This document shows positions 11,068 to 23,509 of a stretch of DNA of 64,000 nt, one piece after another. The stretch is from Benincasa hispida (lineage: Eukaryota > Streptophyta > Magnoliopsida > Cucurbitales > Cucurbitaceae). The notes beneath the pieces were generated by a model. The model saw nothing but the letters and a program-made list of their open reading frames with translations. It was not told the origin of the DNA and did no database searches. The position numbers and the translations under genes are program-made. The stretch lies in the NCBI RefSeq assembly GCF_009727055.1, contig NC_052353.1, forward strand, positions 40,114,830 to 40,178,829, in the 5' to 3' direction. The number at the start of each line of letters is the position of its first letter. Within the stretch, counting starts at the first letter, position 1.

Positions 11068-14000
11068 ATTGCAATATTAGGCTTAGCTTAGGTGCAAGTC
11101 AAATGATGGGCCATCCGGGGGTGTATTTTCATCCATGGTTTGAGGTTTTCATATTATCCCTATTGCTGCATCTATCCATATGCCTGTCATTGGTGGACTC
11201 GCATCATTCACTTTTGACAGTTTCCTTTTTAGTTCCCATTGCTTTGATCTTCTATCCTCCTCTTAGTTAGCCATCATGATCAACTCTTGTTTAGTTACGT
11301 TTAACTAACTACATTTAATGACCAATTAGTTGTTAGGACTTAATGAATTATAATAGTGATCAAATTTACAAGATCAATTGTTCTTACATGTTTGAGTATG
11401 ATCCTTGTGGCAGGGTTATTTTCATCAATGTTGTAAAGCTTATCAGTCATTTCCAACTTTCTTTGACCTTTTATTAGTTATTAAAGAGACAACATCTGTT
11501 AGAGATATGTAGAAATATACATTATATGTTCAAGATCTACATTAGTTGTAGTATTATATCTCTTGCTTTTTTGGTTGTAGGGGTTGACCCATGCACCGCA
11601 ATGGTTGTACCTTTTGAAGGATCTTAGTTGTGTCATTATGTTAATACGTTAAAAAGTTGAAATAATTTATTTAATATTGAGTTAAAAGATGATAGGTCAA
11701 AAGGATTGTACAGTTTAAAAGGAACATACCAATATTGTTGTCTTTCACTTGTTTGACATCTCTAACTTCTTGTAAATCTCTCCTTCATCAATTGATCGTA
11801 TCACTTCGTTGATTTCTTCATCAGCGTCTTGATTGTCCTATCTCAATCAATTATGTTAGTCAATTTCCATGTATTGTTAAAAGTTATAATATGCAATATG
11901 CTTATATCAACTCACCTTGACCTCTGTTTCTTTACTTCTTTTTTCTTCAGACTTCTTGTTTTTATCTCCATGGCATGTTTCTTTGTGTACTGCTGATTGT
12001 ATTTTCAGTCCATGATCATTGTTTCCATTGCCTTCTTCGTCCTCGTCGTGATCTTTTCTTCGAACCATTGTAGAAGCATTAGAACCATTAACCAACTCCT
12101 TCTCTTCTTCTTTTTCTTCTTGTTCTTTCTCAACACCATCTAGTTCCTTTTCGAACTGGGATGCAAGTTGTTTCCATATAATTCATAATAGGTTTGTACT
12201 ATGAAAAACAATAAATACAGTGTAGTTAGTGTACATACCATAAAAAGATTGCTTGTTGATGCATGTGATTGGACAGCTTGTGTAGTCTTCATGTAGTCAA
12301 TCAATTTGGTTAACGACTCCACCAAGTCATCGATCTTCTTCGTTAAGATTTGCTGACTATTCTTCATGGCATCAAAGCTTTCATTTATCCTTATGTTCAT
12401 TAATTGTTGCATTTTCTCTATTCCTTTAAACCTTTGTTCCATTTCATCTTTGTCATATGATAAACCGGGTCTTCTATTCCAGGATAGATCAACCACTCTC
12501 TCTTTCGGTCTATATTTGCTCATTTCTTCTTCGACCTCTTGCAACACCATTTTTTCCTCCTTGATAACGGGTAGAAATGCACGTTATTACAATACTAAGT
12601 TATTAAACAATGAAGGTTTGCATTGAGAAAATATATATAATTGCGTCCAAAAAGTATTAAGTTCATAATATTGCGATCGTAGGCATCTATCGCATGAAAT
12701 CAGTTAACTTATGTATTTTTGTGCAGAATATGCGTTGACGCAAGGCGGAAAATGCGATCACAAGAAATCAACGATTGAACGCAGCGTTACCGTAAGGCTT
12801 TGCGGTGATTTACGCTCATAAATATCTGTTCAAGAAGGATTACCGCATAGAGCCAACGCAACTTGGTGGGCGTATCTGGGTGAAAAGCATAATAAATCAC
12901 GATGGGACAAAAAGCTGATGACGGTCGATTTTGAATTAAGTTGACAAGCCGCTAATGAACTACTGTAGCAAGTACACTCAACTTTTCGGTGACAAATATT
13001 CAGCACATCAGACAGAGAATTAATGTCATCCCATCAGTGCAATCATAAGAGAGAAGCAACCTTTCACCCCGAAGCTCTATAAATACCGAAGGCAACCTTT
13101 AGTGAAGGAGTTCGGACAGTTATAATTTTCCCTTAGATAGAATTAGCCTTGCTCTTAGTTTTTCTTTTACTTCGAAGGCGAAGCGAGAGAAAGGAAGAGA
13201 CGCCGGAAGATCACTCTATTCAGCTCGAGAGAGAATCCAGAGGCGTGAAAAATCAAAGAGAGAGAGCCGACTCTCGTGAGAGCGAGACTATCTTTTGAAC
13301 AAAGTAAAGAATAATAGTGTAAAAATCTTTGGGAAGCAAGAGATTGCTACCAGTCTTTTTATTCTCATTTCACATTGTTATTTTGTATTTCAACTCTATA
13401 TCTATGAAATAGAACTTGCTATGTACATATGTTCATTCTTTTAAAAGCACGCATGAGTAGCTAAATTTATCGAATGGGTTGAGAAGAACTAAACTAACAT
13501 GACCTAGGATCTTCATCGCATGCGATTGTCTTGTCTTATGTTGCACCCAACACCCCTTTAGAGCTACTCGAGAGAGAGTCTAAATAAATAACCTAAGACT
13601 TGAGAGAGCTAGGTTAGAATCTAGACTCGAGAGAGCAAGATTAGATCTACATAAGCAAGAGATAGGGACTTAGAGATAAGCTTTGTTTGCCAACATGCAT
13701 CGCATGCACCCTAGAGATAGGTTATGATATTATGCAGTCGCCTTGTCTGTGTGTGTGTAATTTGTCATCGCATAAATAAGAATAAAAGCTTATGTGTTGG
13801 TCCTATAGACTTATCACATATATCGCATGCGTTCTAGAACTAGAAGTCGTAGCACTTGCGTTGAGAGATGATTTTCTATTGTATATGTGTTGCATGATCG
13901 CATAACATGAACGCATCCTAGGAAGTGTTAGCTGAACCCCTTTTCAACCCATTTCCTGCATATTCATCGCATCTTCCATATTATCAACTCTTGTCTTAAC

Positions 14001-16326
14001 TCCGCCGCATACTTTTTATTAATGCAAACAACAACCCAAAAACAACCCTTGATTTATTGGTTACCGCAGAGTCTTCTTAAAAATTATCACCGCATACCGT
14101 TTCCATAGTCCCTGAGTTCGACCCCAGACTTGCCAGGAAACTCAGTAGGATTTATACTTGAATTCTGCTGAGAAAACTTATTGCACAACATATTCCCATC
14201 ACCGCAGTTCATTTCATAAAATCACCACATAAAACAACGCATCATTCCTCAATGAATGGGAAAAAAATATGGCATAGTTGTTTCATGTGGGGTTGCAAGT
14301 AATGGATAAATTTCAAGTTGTCAAGTAAACAAGGGAATAAGATGTTAGTTTATAGAGTAGAATTTAAAACTCTATGTATATCTTGTTGTATAGATATTTA
14401 TACCTCTTTTGAATAAAACACTTTTCGCTTGAGGTCCTTCCATTTGGGTTGACTGTCTGCAGCCCAATTTACTATTCTTTGAACATTGTTAGAAAACTTC
14501 TTGGCAAAGAAATTTTGTGACGAGCTCAAGGTGGGTATGACCTCGTATGCCCATACTAAGATTTGGAATATGAATCCCCCTATTGATATTTCTAATTTAC
14601 CTTTGTTGTGTATTGCTCTATGCATAACATCAACAAGTAAATTAAATGTAGCTCTTCCCCATGGGTAGTTATCGAAGAGGTCATCGTCATCAACCATCAA
14701 TTATATTCACATTCACCGAATCTTGTTTTGGGAGAAGAAAACTTTCCAAGAAATACAACTTCGCCATTTTTATCCTATCACTGTCACATCCTGCCTTGCT
14801 AACATTAAAAACTATGCTGAGAAAATACCTACTCAGCTTTCATATCCTCGAAGTACATTTTTCTTATATTTCCTCCTCTCTTTATCCCACTTGTATCAAT
14901 TATTGGTAATTCCCCACAATTTAGATTAGTTATCAATGCAAACTCTCTCAAACCAAATTTCATTACTCTATCCCTTATGAAGAAATTCAGTTGGGAGATG
15001 ACTTTGGTTTACATTGTCTTTGTATTAGGTATAACAACAGTTGAGAAGATTGATTTCTAATAGAAAAATCAAGGAAATGTCCAAAAATTGTTTCTCTAAA
15101 TCTCTATTGTAACTTGTCACTTAAATTCTCCTTGATTTTATCAATTACAGAAGTCTTTGTTTGCAAGTTTATTTTCAGTGGTTCATTTCTCCTTGCACTA
15201 TCCATCAGATACAAAGAGTCCTAACACATTTGAAAAAAACCAGAAAACAAGCTTAATAATATACTAATAGTAAAAACAAGTACAGAGTATTTGAGTAAAA
15301 ATACCTCACGTGGTTCTATCAATTCGATTGTTTTTCCCTTTTGGCATGTTCTTACTTTTTCTTTCCCTTTATCTGATCTAGTTATTACATAATATTCTCA
15401 AATATCAGTAAATATTTAAGTAAGAATACCTCACATATATCCATTCCATAGATGATTACCTTTTTTCCTTTCATTGTTTCCATCCTCTTGTCCGACTCTC
15501 CACTAGATGATCTCTTTTCTGATTATGTTGTTTCCCCATGACTTTGTGACTGTTCTTCTTCATTATCTTTGCTTTCATCGTACACATTTTCACATGTTCC
15601 TTCAAGCTTCTCTTGTTCCTCTTCATACTCATTACTATCTTGTTCATCCTGTTTCATTATTTAGTAATTATATTATGTATATACGTTAACAAATATACTG
15701 TAATTAATAGATTAGTTCATCTTTCCCTAGCACTGAAATTGACAAATACACTGTAATTAATAGATTAGTTCATCATTATTTAGTAATTATATTATGTATA
15801 TACGTTAATAAATACACTGTAAATGTACATTATCATACCTTTCCCTCATGTTGTTCATCTTGCTCTTCTTTTTCTTCTACTACTTCCTTTCTCCCTTTCT
15901 TCTTTGGTTCTAACTTTTTTTTCACAGTTTGCATCACAATTTAGATCTATGAGATTTTTAACCAACATTCTTATTGACCTTGCTTTTTTTTTCTTCAAAT
16001 AATCCTGACCTTGCTCTTCATCCTTGGTTTGTTTGTTTGAATTTTCACCTCTATTGCAGAAGCATCGCGCTTTCGTTTGTTGCTAGTAATTGGAGTTGCA
16101 TGTTTTTGGCCTGATCCCCTTGCCATTGTCTCCGTTTCCCCCTGTCTTACATATATGATCAAAATTTTATGTTTTCAAATACAATAAAAGTAAATTAAAA
16201 ACATACCTCGTCGTCACTGTTGAGAACTATTGGTCCTTTGCTTGTTTATTTTTTTTCACCAGTTATTCTAGCGGCTCTTAATCATTCACTAGATCTGGTT
16301 TTTCCTTCAGCTTTCTCTTTGTTCAT
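11068..16326 (-). pseudogene. DUF1985/ULP-like gene of MULE-1, spliced, broken
   Basis: Read 16326 to 11068. A likely first exon starts at ATG 16326 (MNKEKAEGKTRSS). A second coding stretch, 16126-15995, reads MARGSGQKHATP and then a Lys/Arg-rich tail. Lys/Glu-rich pieces follow (about 15840-15960). The DUF1985 region lies at about 14880-14398 (LYFLESFLLPKQD, then after a frameshift NYPWGRATFNL and IGGFIFQILVWAYEVIP). LTR-E1 interrupts it. Then come a coiled-coil-like exon (12550-12245), a Glu/Lys exon (about 12165-11916, donor GTGAGT), an acidic exon (about 11850-11740) and a piece with GIWIDA and PSFDLHLS at about 11245-11068. DUF1985 occurs in plant proteins that often end in a ULP1 protease domain; no such domain is visible here. 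Exon limits are partly inferred. It is convergent to the transposase and is probably non-functional. Confidence 0.7.
12562..14244 (+). mobile_element. LTR-E1: solo LTR inside the ULP-like gene
   Basis: It starts TGATAACGGG and ends AACGCATCA, flanked by CTCCT (12557-12561) and TTCCT (14245-14249), a 4-of-5 match for a 5-bp duplication. A CTCTATAAATACC TATA box lies near 13076, and a CCCTGAGTTCGACC block near the 3' end. A second copy, with the same start, TATA and end blocks, is LTR-E2 at 52177-53881. No internal region or primer site is attached, so it is a solo LTR. It splits the ULP-like gene between the DUF1985 and coiled-coil parts. Confidence 0.8.
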
Positions 16327-16731
16327 GGCTTCTAAATGTTTGATAAATGACAGACTTATCAGTTAAATACAAACAACCAAAGGGCCAGATTTTATATCGT
16401 CGTTTCTATTTTTTACTCCTAAACAATGGCCTTTTTTTATATCCCAAAAGATTCGAATCTAAATACTTAACAGTAAAACCAATATTAAATATTTTTTATT
16501 TTTGGAAAATAATGGAATATAAAGAGTTATGACCAACACTGGTTTCAACTCTTCAATGTGGAAACAAGAGGTAGAGTAGATTGCAATGTATGGATTAGAA
16601 GAAATTTGGGAATCAAAATGTTGTCTGAAATTAGGAAATTTAAGCAAATGTCAGACCTAAGCAGATTGCATACTATAAAAGGATGAAACAATGGCCGAGA
16701 AACTGCAATACCGTGGAGAAAACCATGGAAA

Positions 16732-17130
16732 AATACTCGATGTCGTGCAACAATGTCGAAGGTCAAGCGTCTGCAATGAAGCCATGGAACAATACTCGAT
16801 GTCGTGCAACAATATCCGTTGTACCTACCGCTTGAAGCTGTTTTGAAGGAGCTTCAATGTAGAAGGTTAAGCGTCTGCAATGAAGCTGTTTGGCAAGAAG
16901 CTCTCGAAGGTCAAGCATCTGAAAGAAAGAGAAAGAAAGCCGAGCAAGAAATATTATTGCCGCTGTCGAAGGTTAAGTGTCTGCCGCCGTCTGAAAGAAA
17001 GAAAGCCGAGAAGGTGAAGGTGAAAGAGATATTATTGCCGCCGTCGAAGGTGAAGCGTTTGAAAGATACATTATTGTCGTCGTTGAAGAAGATGAATATG
17101 AAGGTGAAGTCTGAAAGAAGGTGAAGCGTC
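16732..17130. repeat. GAAGGTNAAGCGTCTG repeats upstream of the ULP-like gene
   Basis: A ~65-bp block (AATACTCGATGTCGTGCAAC) is duplicated at 16732 and 16794, followed by many diverged GAAGGTGAAGCGTCTG and GCCGCCGTCGAAGG units. A 106-codon open frame runs along it but has repeat-driven composition and no recognised domain; I do not call it a gene. It lies 5' of the minus-strand ULP-like gene, within MULE-1. Confidence 0.65.
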
Positions 17131-17559
17131 TGCTAATGTCTGGTTAGGGTATTTTTGCCGCCGTTAGAATGAATGTCTGGTTAGGGTATTCTTGCCGTCA
17201 GAATTTGAAGGTGAAGCATCTGCTAATGAAGGTATTATTGCTGCTGAACGAGTTTTGCACAATAAATGTTTGGTTAGGGTTTTAGTTAAAGTTCATTGAT
17301 TATTGTGAGGTGTGATGGTGGATTAGACCTCTTGTCAGAATGGAGTGTGTAGTGTGTGATAGGAGTAAGTAGACTGTATTTGTTATTTTCAAACGATTTT
17401 GAAGTACTCAGACCTTTAGAATTCCATTGGGGGTAGTTTTGACAATTGCTAATCTTTATTTTTAAATTTTATATTCCGTTTGCTATTTTTCTAATTTTAA
17501 AAAGTTTTTGTTATTTGTCCAAATGGAAACTTAAATTTTGCTATTTATCTGGTCAGCCC

Positions 17560-17568
17560 TTAAAATTT
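17560..17568. repeat. 9-bp target-site duplication of MULE-1, right
   Basis: TTAAAATTT, identical to 6192-6200. Confidence 0.9.
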
Positions 17569-17640
17569 TGGCTAAGGAAGATATTGGGCACAAGACCAAA
17601 CCCAAATTTTGGGCCCAAAACCATGTTAAACCCCATGAAA

Positions 17641-17655
17641 ATCTCTATAAATAGA
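17641..17655 (+). promoter_or_regulatory. Probable TATA box of LTR-D2
   Basis: CTCTATAAATAGAGG, with transcription expected toward the minisatellite, as in LTR-D1. Confidence 0.5.
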
Positions 17656-17867
17656 GGTCTTACCATTTCATTTGAGGGGCTGGAAGAACTTAAGGTCGAA
17701 TCTCTGAAGCTCTGAAGATCTGAATTTACAAAGATTGAAGATATGAGGAATATAACTTCTCGGACTCTCCTAAAACTATCTAAAGACCAAAAGATTAAAG
17801 CTCGAAAGATCTAAAGAATATAACTCTTCTGAATCTTTGAGGATTAAATGACTTCCAACAAGGCTGA

Positions 17868-18160
17868 TTCGAGTCGATCAACAAGCCAAAAATCGATCCA
17901 AACCAACTAACAAGCCACATATTGATTCAAATGAATTAACAAGCCATAGACTGACCCATGTCGATCAATAAGCTAAAGGTCGATCCAAACTATCACCAAG
18001 CCAGGGGCTGATCCAAAGAGATCAACAAGTCAAATGTCGATCCAAGCCAATCAACAAGTTAGAGATTGATCCAAACTAAGCAACAAAATAAACAAGTCTA
18101 AAAGGTTATCATCCAAGAAGGTCAACAAGTTCATGAACCAATCATCTAAAAAGATCAAGT
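17868..18160 (+). repeat. GATCAACAAG minisatellite in LTR-D2
   Basis: About nine diverged ~33-bp units such as GATCAACAAGCC..GATCCAA. It is the same family as the array at 2722-3030 in LTR-D1, but older or more diverged. Confidence 0.75.
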
Positions 18161-18599
18161 ACCTTAAGAATAAAAAACAAAAATCATTTATTAGAAATTG
18201 TATTTACTATACTGAAATTAATACAATTACAAAGTTCATTTCAACGAATTAAATTTCTCTAAAAATTTCATCAAACAGTTGTGTCCAGTGTTTTTAAATT
18301 TTGAAAAAAAAAATTAAAACAATCGAAATGACATCTCTTGTTGTTTTTAAAAATAGGTCTTTTTTATTCTTATTTTTTTAAAAAAAAAAAAATAGGTTCT
18401 AAAAATAAATGTAACAAAAGGGAAATTGTCATAAATATCAAAACAATTGAAACTATTTACAATTATAGCAAGAAAAAAAAAGGAAACACAGTGAACACCA
18501 TTTTGATTTTTAAAAGTTCCCAAACTACCCTTTTATTTGAATTTTCATGCGACAATTTGTTCTTCGTGATTTTGTTTCATCATCAGAGGATTTCTTCTT

Positions 18600-18730
18600 C
18601 ACGAGGATTCATCGTTGTTGGCAGCTTGGTTCTCCTTCTTTTCTTCTTTCTCTTCTTATTCTTCTTCCTCCTTCTTCTGCTACCACTTCTTCTTCTCCTT
18701 CTTCTTCTTCTATTTTCTTTTTAAGAATGT
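18600..18730. repeat. (CTT)n-rich low-complexity tract, left arm
   Basis: TTCTTCTTC-type repeats. Open frames across it are Ser/Phe/Leu-rich artefacts. It is mirrored by GAAGAA repeats at 22560-22790. Confidence 0.8.
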
Positions 18731-18959
18731 TCTTTATGCTTTTAGCTTCTTCTATGCAATTTTTTCTTCTTCAATTGATCAAAGTTTAATTAGTGAACAC
18801 TCTTCTAATTTTTTCTCCAGTATCTTCTTCTTATTCTTCAATCAATCTTCTTCCTCCATTTATCAGAATTCAAATATTTTAGCTCAAATTCAACTCATCG
18901 GAATTCAATTTGATCTAAATCTGACTGATCGGAATTCAAGTTGGAATCCAACTCTACCA

Positions 18960-21900
18960 TGAATAGATTGATAGAGTTCTATCACTGTCTATTGTCGATA
19001 TACAGTGATACAACTCTATCACAATCTATCAGTGATTGATAAATAATGATAGAACTCTATCATTGTCTATCATCGAGAAAATGTCTGTAAAACTCTATCA
19101 CAATTTATCACCAATAAATAAACATTAATAGAATTCTATCATTGTTTATTAATGATAGACTATGATATAACTCTATCACTATCTATCATCAATAGACTTA
19201 TTCCTTCTTAATTGTTCAATTTATAGAGAATGATAATACTTTATCACTCTATCATTTGAACAATTTCTTCTTCTTCAATCACGAACAACTTCTTTTTCTT
19301 ATGCTTTAATTTGTGTTTAATCACTTTTCAATTACTTTGGAATATGCTATTAAAATCAAATTGATGGAATTCAATAAGTTGACCGGTGGCAATTCTATCA
19401 CTTATAGATAGGGATAAAAGTATATCACTTTCTATCACTGAAAGACAGTGATAGAAATCAATCTCTGTCTATCAATAATAGACACAAATAGAACACTATT
19501 ACTGTCCATCACTGATAGACGGTGATAGTAATCTATTGTTGTCTATTAGTGATGGACAACGATGGTAGTCTACCATTCTATCATTTGAATAACAACTTTT
19601 TCTTCTTCAATCTTTGTTGGGAATTTTCTTCATGATTACTTTTCAATTACTTTGGAATAACTTTTCAATCACGATAATAGGAACATTATTCACTTTCTTC
19701 TTATTCTTATTCTCCTTCTTTTCCTCCTCTCTTCTTATTCCTCTCCTTCTCCTTCTCCTTTTCTTTCTCCTTCTTTTCCTCCTCTCTTTTTCTTCTTTTC
19801 TTCTTTTGTAATAGACATCTATCACTATCAATCAATAATAGAAAATAATAGATGTTTGTAATTGTCTATCACTAATTGACATTGATAGACATCTACCAAT
19901 ATCTATCAATGATAGAATTTTTCCCCTCCTCTTCTATTCTTCTCATTCTTCTTCTTCTTCTGGTCTCTTCTAAATGGAGGGGAAAAAAATAAAAGAAACT
20001 AAATGTTGATGTCCACTGATAAACAACGATAGTTGTCTATAGTTATCTATTAGTAGATAGCCATGCTAGTCTATATGATAGTAAAACTTCTACAATATTT
20101 ATCAGTGATAGACAACTATCAGTATCTGTTATTATGTATATAGACAATGATATACACCACACGACTATTCTATTGATGCTAAAGTTTCCAAAGGATTAAA
20201 ATGCAGCAGATAGTCTAATGCAATGCAATAAATGAAGATACTATTCACATAGGAGCAAGAAGCTACTATCACAATCTATGATGATAGACAATGATTGAAT
20301 ATTATTACTATCTGTCACTAATAGATAGTAATAGTTATTTATCATTGTTTATCAATGATAGATAGTGATAGAACATTATCAGATCAATAAAACAGAAAGT
20401 ACAAAGAAATGATTATCAAATCAACAAGTAAAAACATTCCAACAAGACAATCAACAAAAACATATTAATTTTATAAATTTAAAAAGTAATTGATTGTCAA
20501 CAAGTACAAAGAAAAAGTTCAACCATTTACAAAAACATACTTCTGCAATCATGATGGAGATTCATATTCGGATTTGGATTGCAGTTGATAAATCTTCAAG
20601 TCAAAGCTTGGAGCATTGTCCATCATCATCTTCCCCATTGTTGCCTTCTTCTCATATTTCTTCTTTGAAGATACTTTTTTTTATTCTTATTGTCTAATGC
20701 TTTTTTTGGTTAGTTTTCGTCATCTCTTTTCTTTTGTCTTTCTCTATTGATATTTCTTTCTTCCTTTTGTCTTTCTTCCTTTTTTTTTTTTTTTCCTCTC
20801 TTTTCCTTTTCCTCTAAATCCATGAAATATTTGAAGGTTGTTGATTCAACTTCATCTTTTGTAGGAACAAGTTGAACAATAGAAAACTACACATAAGCAC
20901 AATTAAATTATTAGTGACAAAATTGATAGGATAGATACAATGATAGTGTTGTATTATTGTCTATTAGTGATACACAATGATAATAGTTTATCATTGTCTA
21001 TCAGTGATAGACAAAGATAGACTATTATCACTCTCTATTAGAAAAGTGATAGACAATGATAGTAGTCTATCGGAGTAACAAAACTATAAATAGAATATAA
21101 ATGGTAGACTATCTATCACTATCACCATCTAACAATGATAGGCAACTATATGTTAGGAACTTTCTATAAGTATATGAGAAACTTTCTATAAGTATAACAT
21201 TATACAACAAAACTATAAACAAAAATAGAGTAAGAAGTTACCATCATTTTCTAAGATGGACAATGATATTATCACTGTCTATCATTGATAGACAATGATA
21301 TAAAACCTTGAACACCACATAACCTTCCATTATCTATCATTGTCTATAGTGGTTTGACATAATAAAAATTCTAATTGAGTAACATTTAGGAACTAGCAGA
21401 ATTGATCTATCAAAGCAACAAAACTACAAATAGTGTATAAATGATAGTGATCTATCAGTGTCTATCAGTGATAGACACTTATAAACCATTATCACTCTCT
21501 ATCACTATTACCATCTATCAACGATAGGCATATATAGGAACTACTGTAAGCATAACATTATATAACAAAGTTATAAACAAAAACATATCTACATACAATG
21601 AATAGATAAAGAATTATAGTAGTCTAACAATATCTATCACTCAAATGATAGACACTAGTAGAACACTAACACTCTTTTTTAACCTACTATCTTTATCACC
21701 TTTTCAACTTTCTATTAGCAACTATATATCATCAAGAAAATATTATCTTCCAGCAATGGTAACTATCTATCACCAACAAATCTATAAACATATCTATGAA
21801 CAACAAAATTGTAAAGAGAATAATATTTTAAAACTAAACACAAAACTAGAAGTTTAGTTCTTCATAGTTCTGTCAACAACGAAACATGCTAAACTGAAAT

Positions 21901-22130
21901 CTAAAAGTTTAGTTCTATCTAATGATAGAGAGTGGTAGAATACTTGAAGGGAATCACAAATCTCAACAATACTATCATAGTCTATTACTAATACACAATG
22001 GTAGTAGTTTATCATTGTCTATCAGTGATGGAGAATGATACACTACTATCATTTTCTATCACTATCACCAACTATCAATGACAGGTAGTGATAGTGGTCT
22101 ATCATTATCTATTAGTAATAGATAAGTACT
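18960..22130. repeat. Dispersed-to-tandem TCTATCAnTGATAGA array
   Basis: Dozens of copies of TCTATCA, TGATAGA and their combinations (TCTATCACTGATAGAC and variants) recur irregularly across about 3.2 kb, densest at 18965-19570, 19810-20370, 20930-21130 and 21430-21530. The unit is palindromic. A CTT-rich tract (about 19690-19800) and unique AT-rich DNA lie between. Confidence 0.85.
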
Positions 22131-22559
22131 ATCTATAAAAACAAAGCAATGAACATTATCTACCAACAATTTTCTAAAAACAAAACAAAACAGAAATCAC
22201 ACAAGCTCAACATTATACCTTTGCTTCCATTTTCTCTTTTTGTAGGCTTAAGCTTTTCAGAATTTAATTTTTTCCTCCCGCTTGACGATTCACCATCAAT
22301 GATAGTTCTTTTTTTTTTTTTTTTTTCTTGCCATTTATTCACAAAATTTAGGTTAATCATCAGTTGAATGAACAAGGAATAAATAGCCACTAATAATAAT
22401 TTATCTGGAGAGTAAAAAGGAAGAAAAGCACCATGAAGAACTGATTTTGTTGACGAATGAAGTCTTTGATAAACTGTAATCTATGAAGTGATAGTTGTGT
22501 ATATCGAAGAGGAATAAACAAGTAGAATAGAGTGGGCCAGTGGCGCTTGAATGTTGAAA

Positions 22560-22790
22560 TGAAAGGAGGAGGAGGAGGAGGAGGAGGAAAAAAGAAGAAG
22601 AAAGTGAAGAAGAAAGAAGACAGTGAAGAAGAACAAAAAAAGTGAAGAAGTAGTAGAAGAAGAAGAAAGTGAAGAGGTAGAAGAAAGAAAAGAATGACAG
22701 AAGAAGAAACAAAATGAAAGTGAAGAAGTAGCAGCAATGGAAATGGAGAAGAAGAGGAACGTTGGGAAGACGAAGGGGCGCGCATTTCAT
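22560..22790. repeat. (GAA)n-rich low-complexity tract, right arm
   Basis: GAAGAAGAAAGTGAAG-type repeats; long open frames on the complementary strand are low-complexity and not genes. Confidence 0.8.
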
Positions 22791-22994
22791 TTTTTTTCTT
22801 TCATTTCGCTCTGGGCCTTCTTTTCGATTGGGTCGCGTCAATGGATAATAATCGGTCCGATTTTTTGAACAAACAGGTCGTCTCGTGGGCTATTCTTTTC
22901 CATTGGCTCGCGTGGGTTTATTGGAACAAATTTATAAAATTTTGCAATAACTTGTAAATAATTTGGTCCATTTTCTATATTTAAAAAACTCCCC

Positions 22995-23509
22995 TATAAG
23001 TTATAACAAACATATTTTTCTTTATTTCCTTGTATTTTTATTTTTAGAAATATTAAAATAAAAATGGATCACAACCATAGGGAGCCTAACTTACTCTAAA
23101 TTTTTATTTTTAATTTTTAACGCACACTGGTAAGTTGCAAAATATTCCACGAAAAAAAAAAAAAAAAAAAAGAACAGAATCAAACTAAGTAATTTCTAAA
23201 TCCAACCTTGGAAATATTCAAATCTAAACGCAAAACTAAACTGTTAAAAAATAAGTATTCAAACTTGGCTATAAATTTTCAAGTCCACAACTAAAATGGT
23301 GTATCATAGCTAGTCAGAGAACTTCTTCCAACTTTATCATTTATCAAGTTTGAAGTGCAAATTTGCCCCTAAGAAAATAGCTCACCTGATCAAAATATGA
23401 TTTAACTTCATAAGGTTTATTGTACTAAAAGAAATGTTTGACACACTGAATCTTATGCAGTAAAAACAATTTTCTTATTTTTATTTTAGTACAAACAAAT
23501 TTATTTATT
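22995..23509. other. AT-rich DNA downstream of the lipase gene
   Basis: No gene seen. It contains an A-run (23152-23171). Confidence 0.5.

Larger units (their letters stand above)
6201..17559. mobile_element. MULE-1: Mutator-like element, 11,359 bp
   Basis: Both ends start with GGG. Read inward, the left end is GGGGAATTGGAGTGGATGGC and the right end GGGCTGACCAGATAAATAGC, then both continue with a related TTTCATTYGGAMAAATARCAAA block at the same distance. A perfect 9-bp duplication (TTAAAATTT) flanks it; 9 bp is the usual length for the Mutator superfamily. Inside are a mudrA-like transposase (+) and a DUF1985/ULP-like gene (-) pointing toward each other, the arrangement known from plant MULEs that carry ULP1-related genes, including melon ones. 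Both genes are broken, so the element is not autonomous now. An LTR (12562-14244) is nested in it. Confidence 0.9.
17569..18277 (+). mobile_element. LTR-D2, 3' portion
   Basis: Continuation of the LTR interrupted at 6191. It has a TATA box CTCTATAAATAGAGG at 17641-17655, a GATCAACAAG minisatellite at 17868-18160 and an end CATCAAACA at 18277 that aligns with the end of LTR-D1. No retroviral-type coding sequence follows it. Confidence 0.6.
18420..22994. mobile_element. TIR element filled with TCTATCA palindromes
   Basis: The left end GGGAAATTGTCATAAATATC and the inward-read right end GGGGAGTTTTTTAAATATAG are followed in register by ACTATTTACAATTATAGCAA and ATTATTTACAAGTTATTGCA, so the inverted match extends for over 50 bp. 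G-first ends and the A-rich AAATATAG motif at base 20 copy the MULE design in this window. Inside, pyrimidine-rich CTT repeats on the left mirror purine-rich GAA repeats on the right, and the middle is a long TCTATCA/TGATAGA array. No transposase is visible. No flanking 9-bp duplication fits these exact ends; TGTAACAAA (18410) and TATAACAAA (23002) agree at 8 of 9 but lie 7 bp beyond the right end. Confidence 0.6.

Noticed and set aside
16804..17124. 106-codon basic open frame
   Set aside because: Made of diverged GAAGGTGAAGCG repeats upstream of the ULP-like gene; no homologue recognised.
17560..18277. LTR-D2 as a gene promoter region for a downstream host gene
   Set aside because: The features match another LTR copy, and no host gene follows.
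18960..22130. CRISPR-like look of the TCTATCA array
   Set aside because: Spacing is irregular, units are degenerate, and this is plant nuclear DNA with no cas genes.
22390..22841. Two overlapping long open frames on the minus strand (131 and 146 codons)
   Set aside because: They run through (GAA)n repeats, giving Ser/Phe/Leu-rich low-complexity products in two frames at once; no domain.
18410..23010. TGTAACAAA/TATAACAAA as a firm target duplication of the 4.6-kb element
   Set aside because: 8 of 9 bases match, but the right copy is 7 bp outside the best-aligned end; left open.
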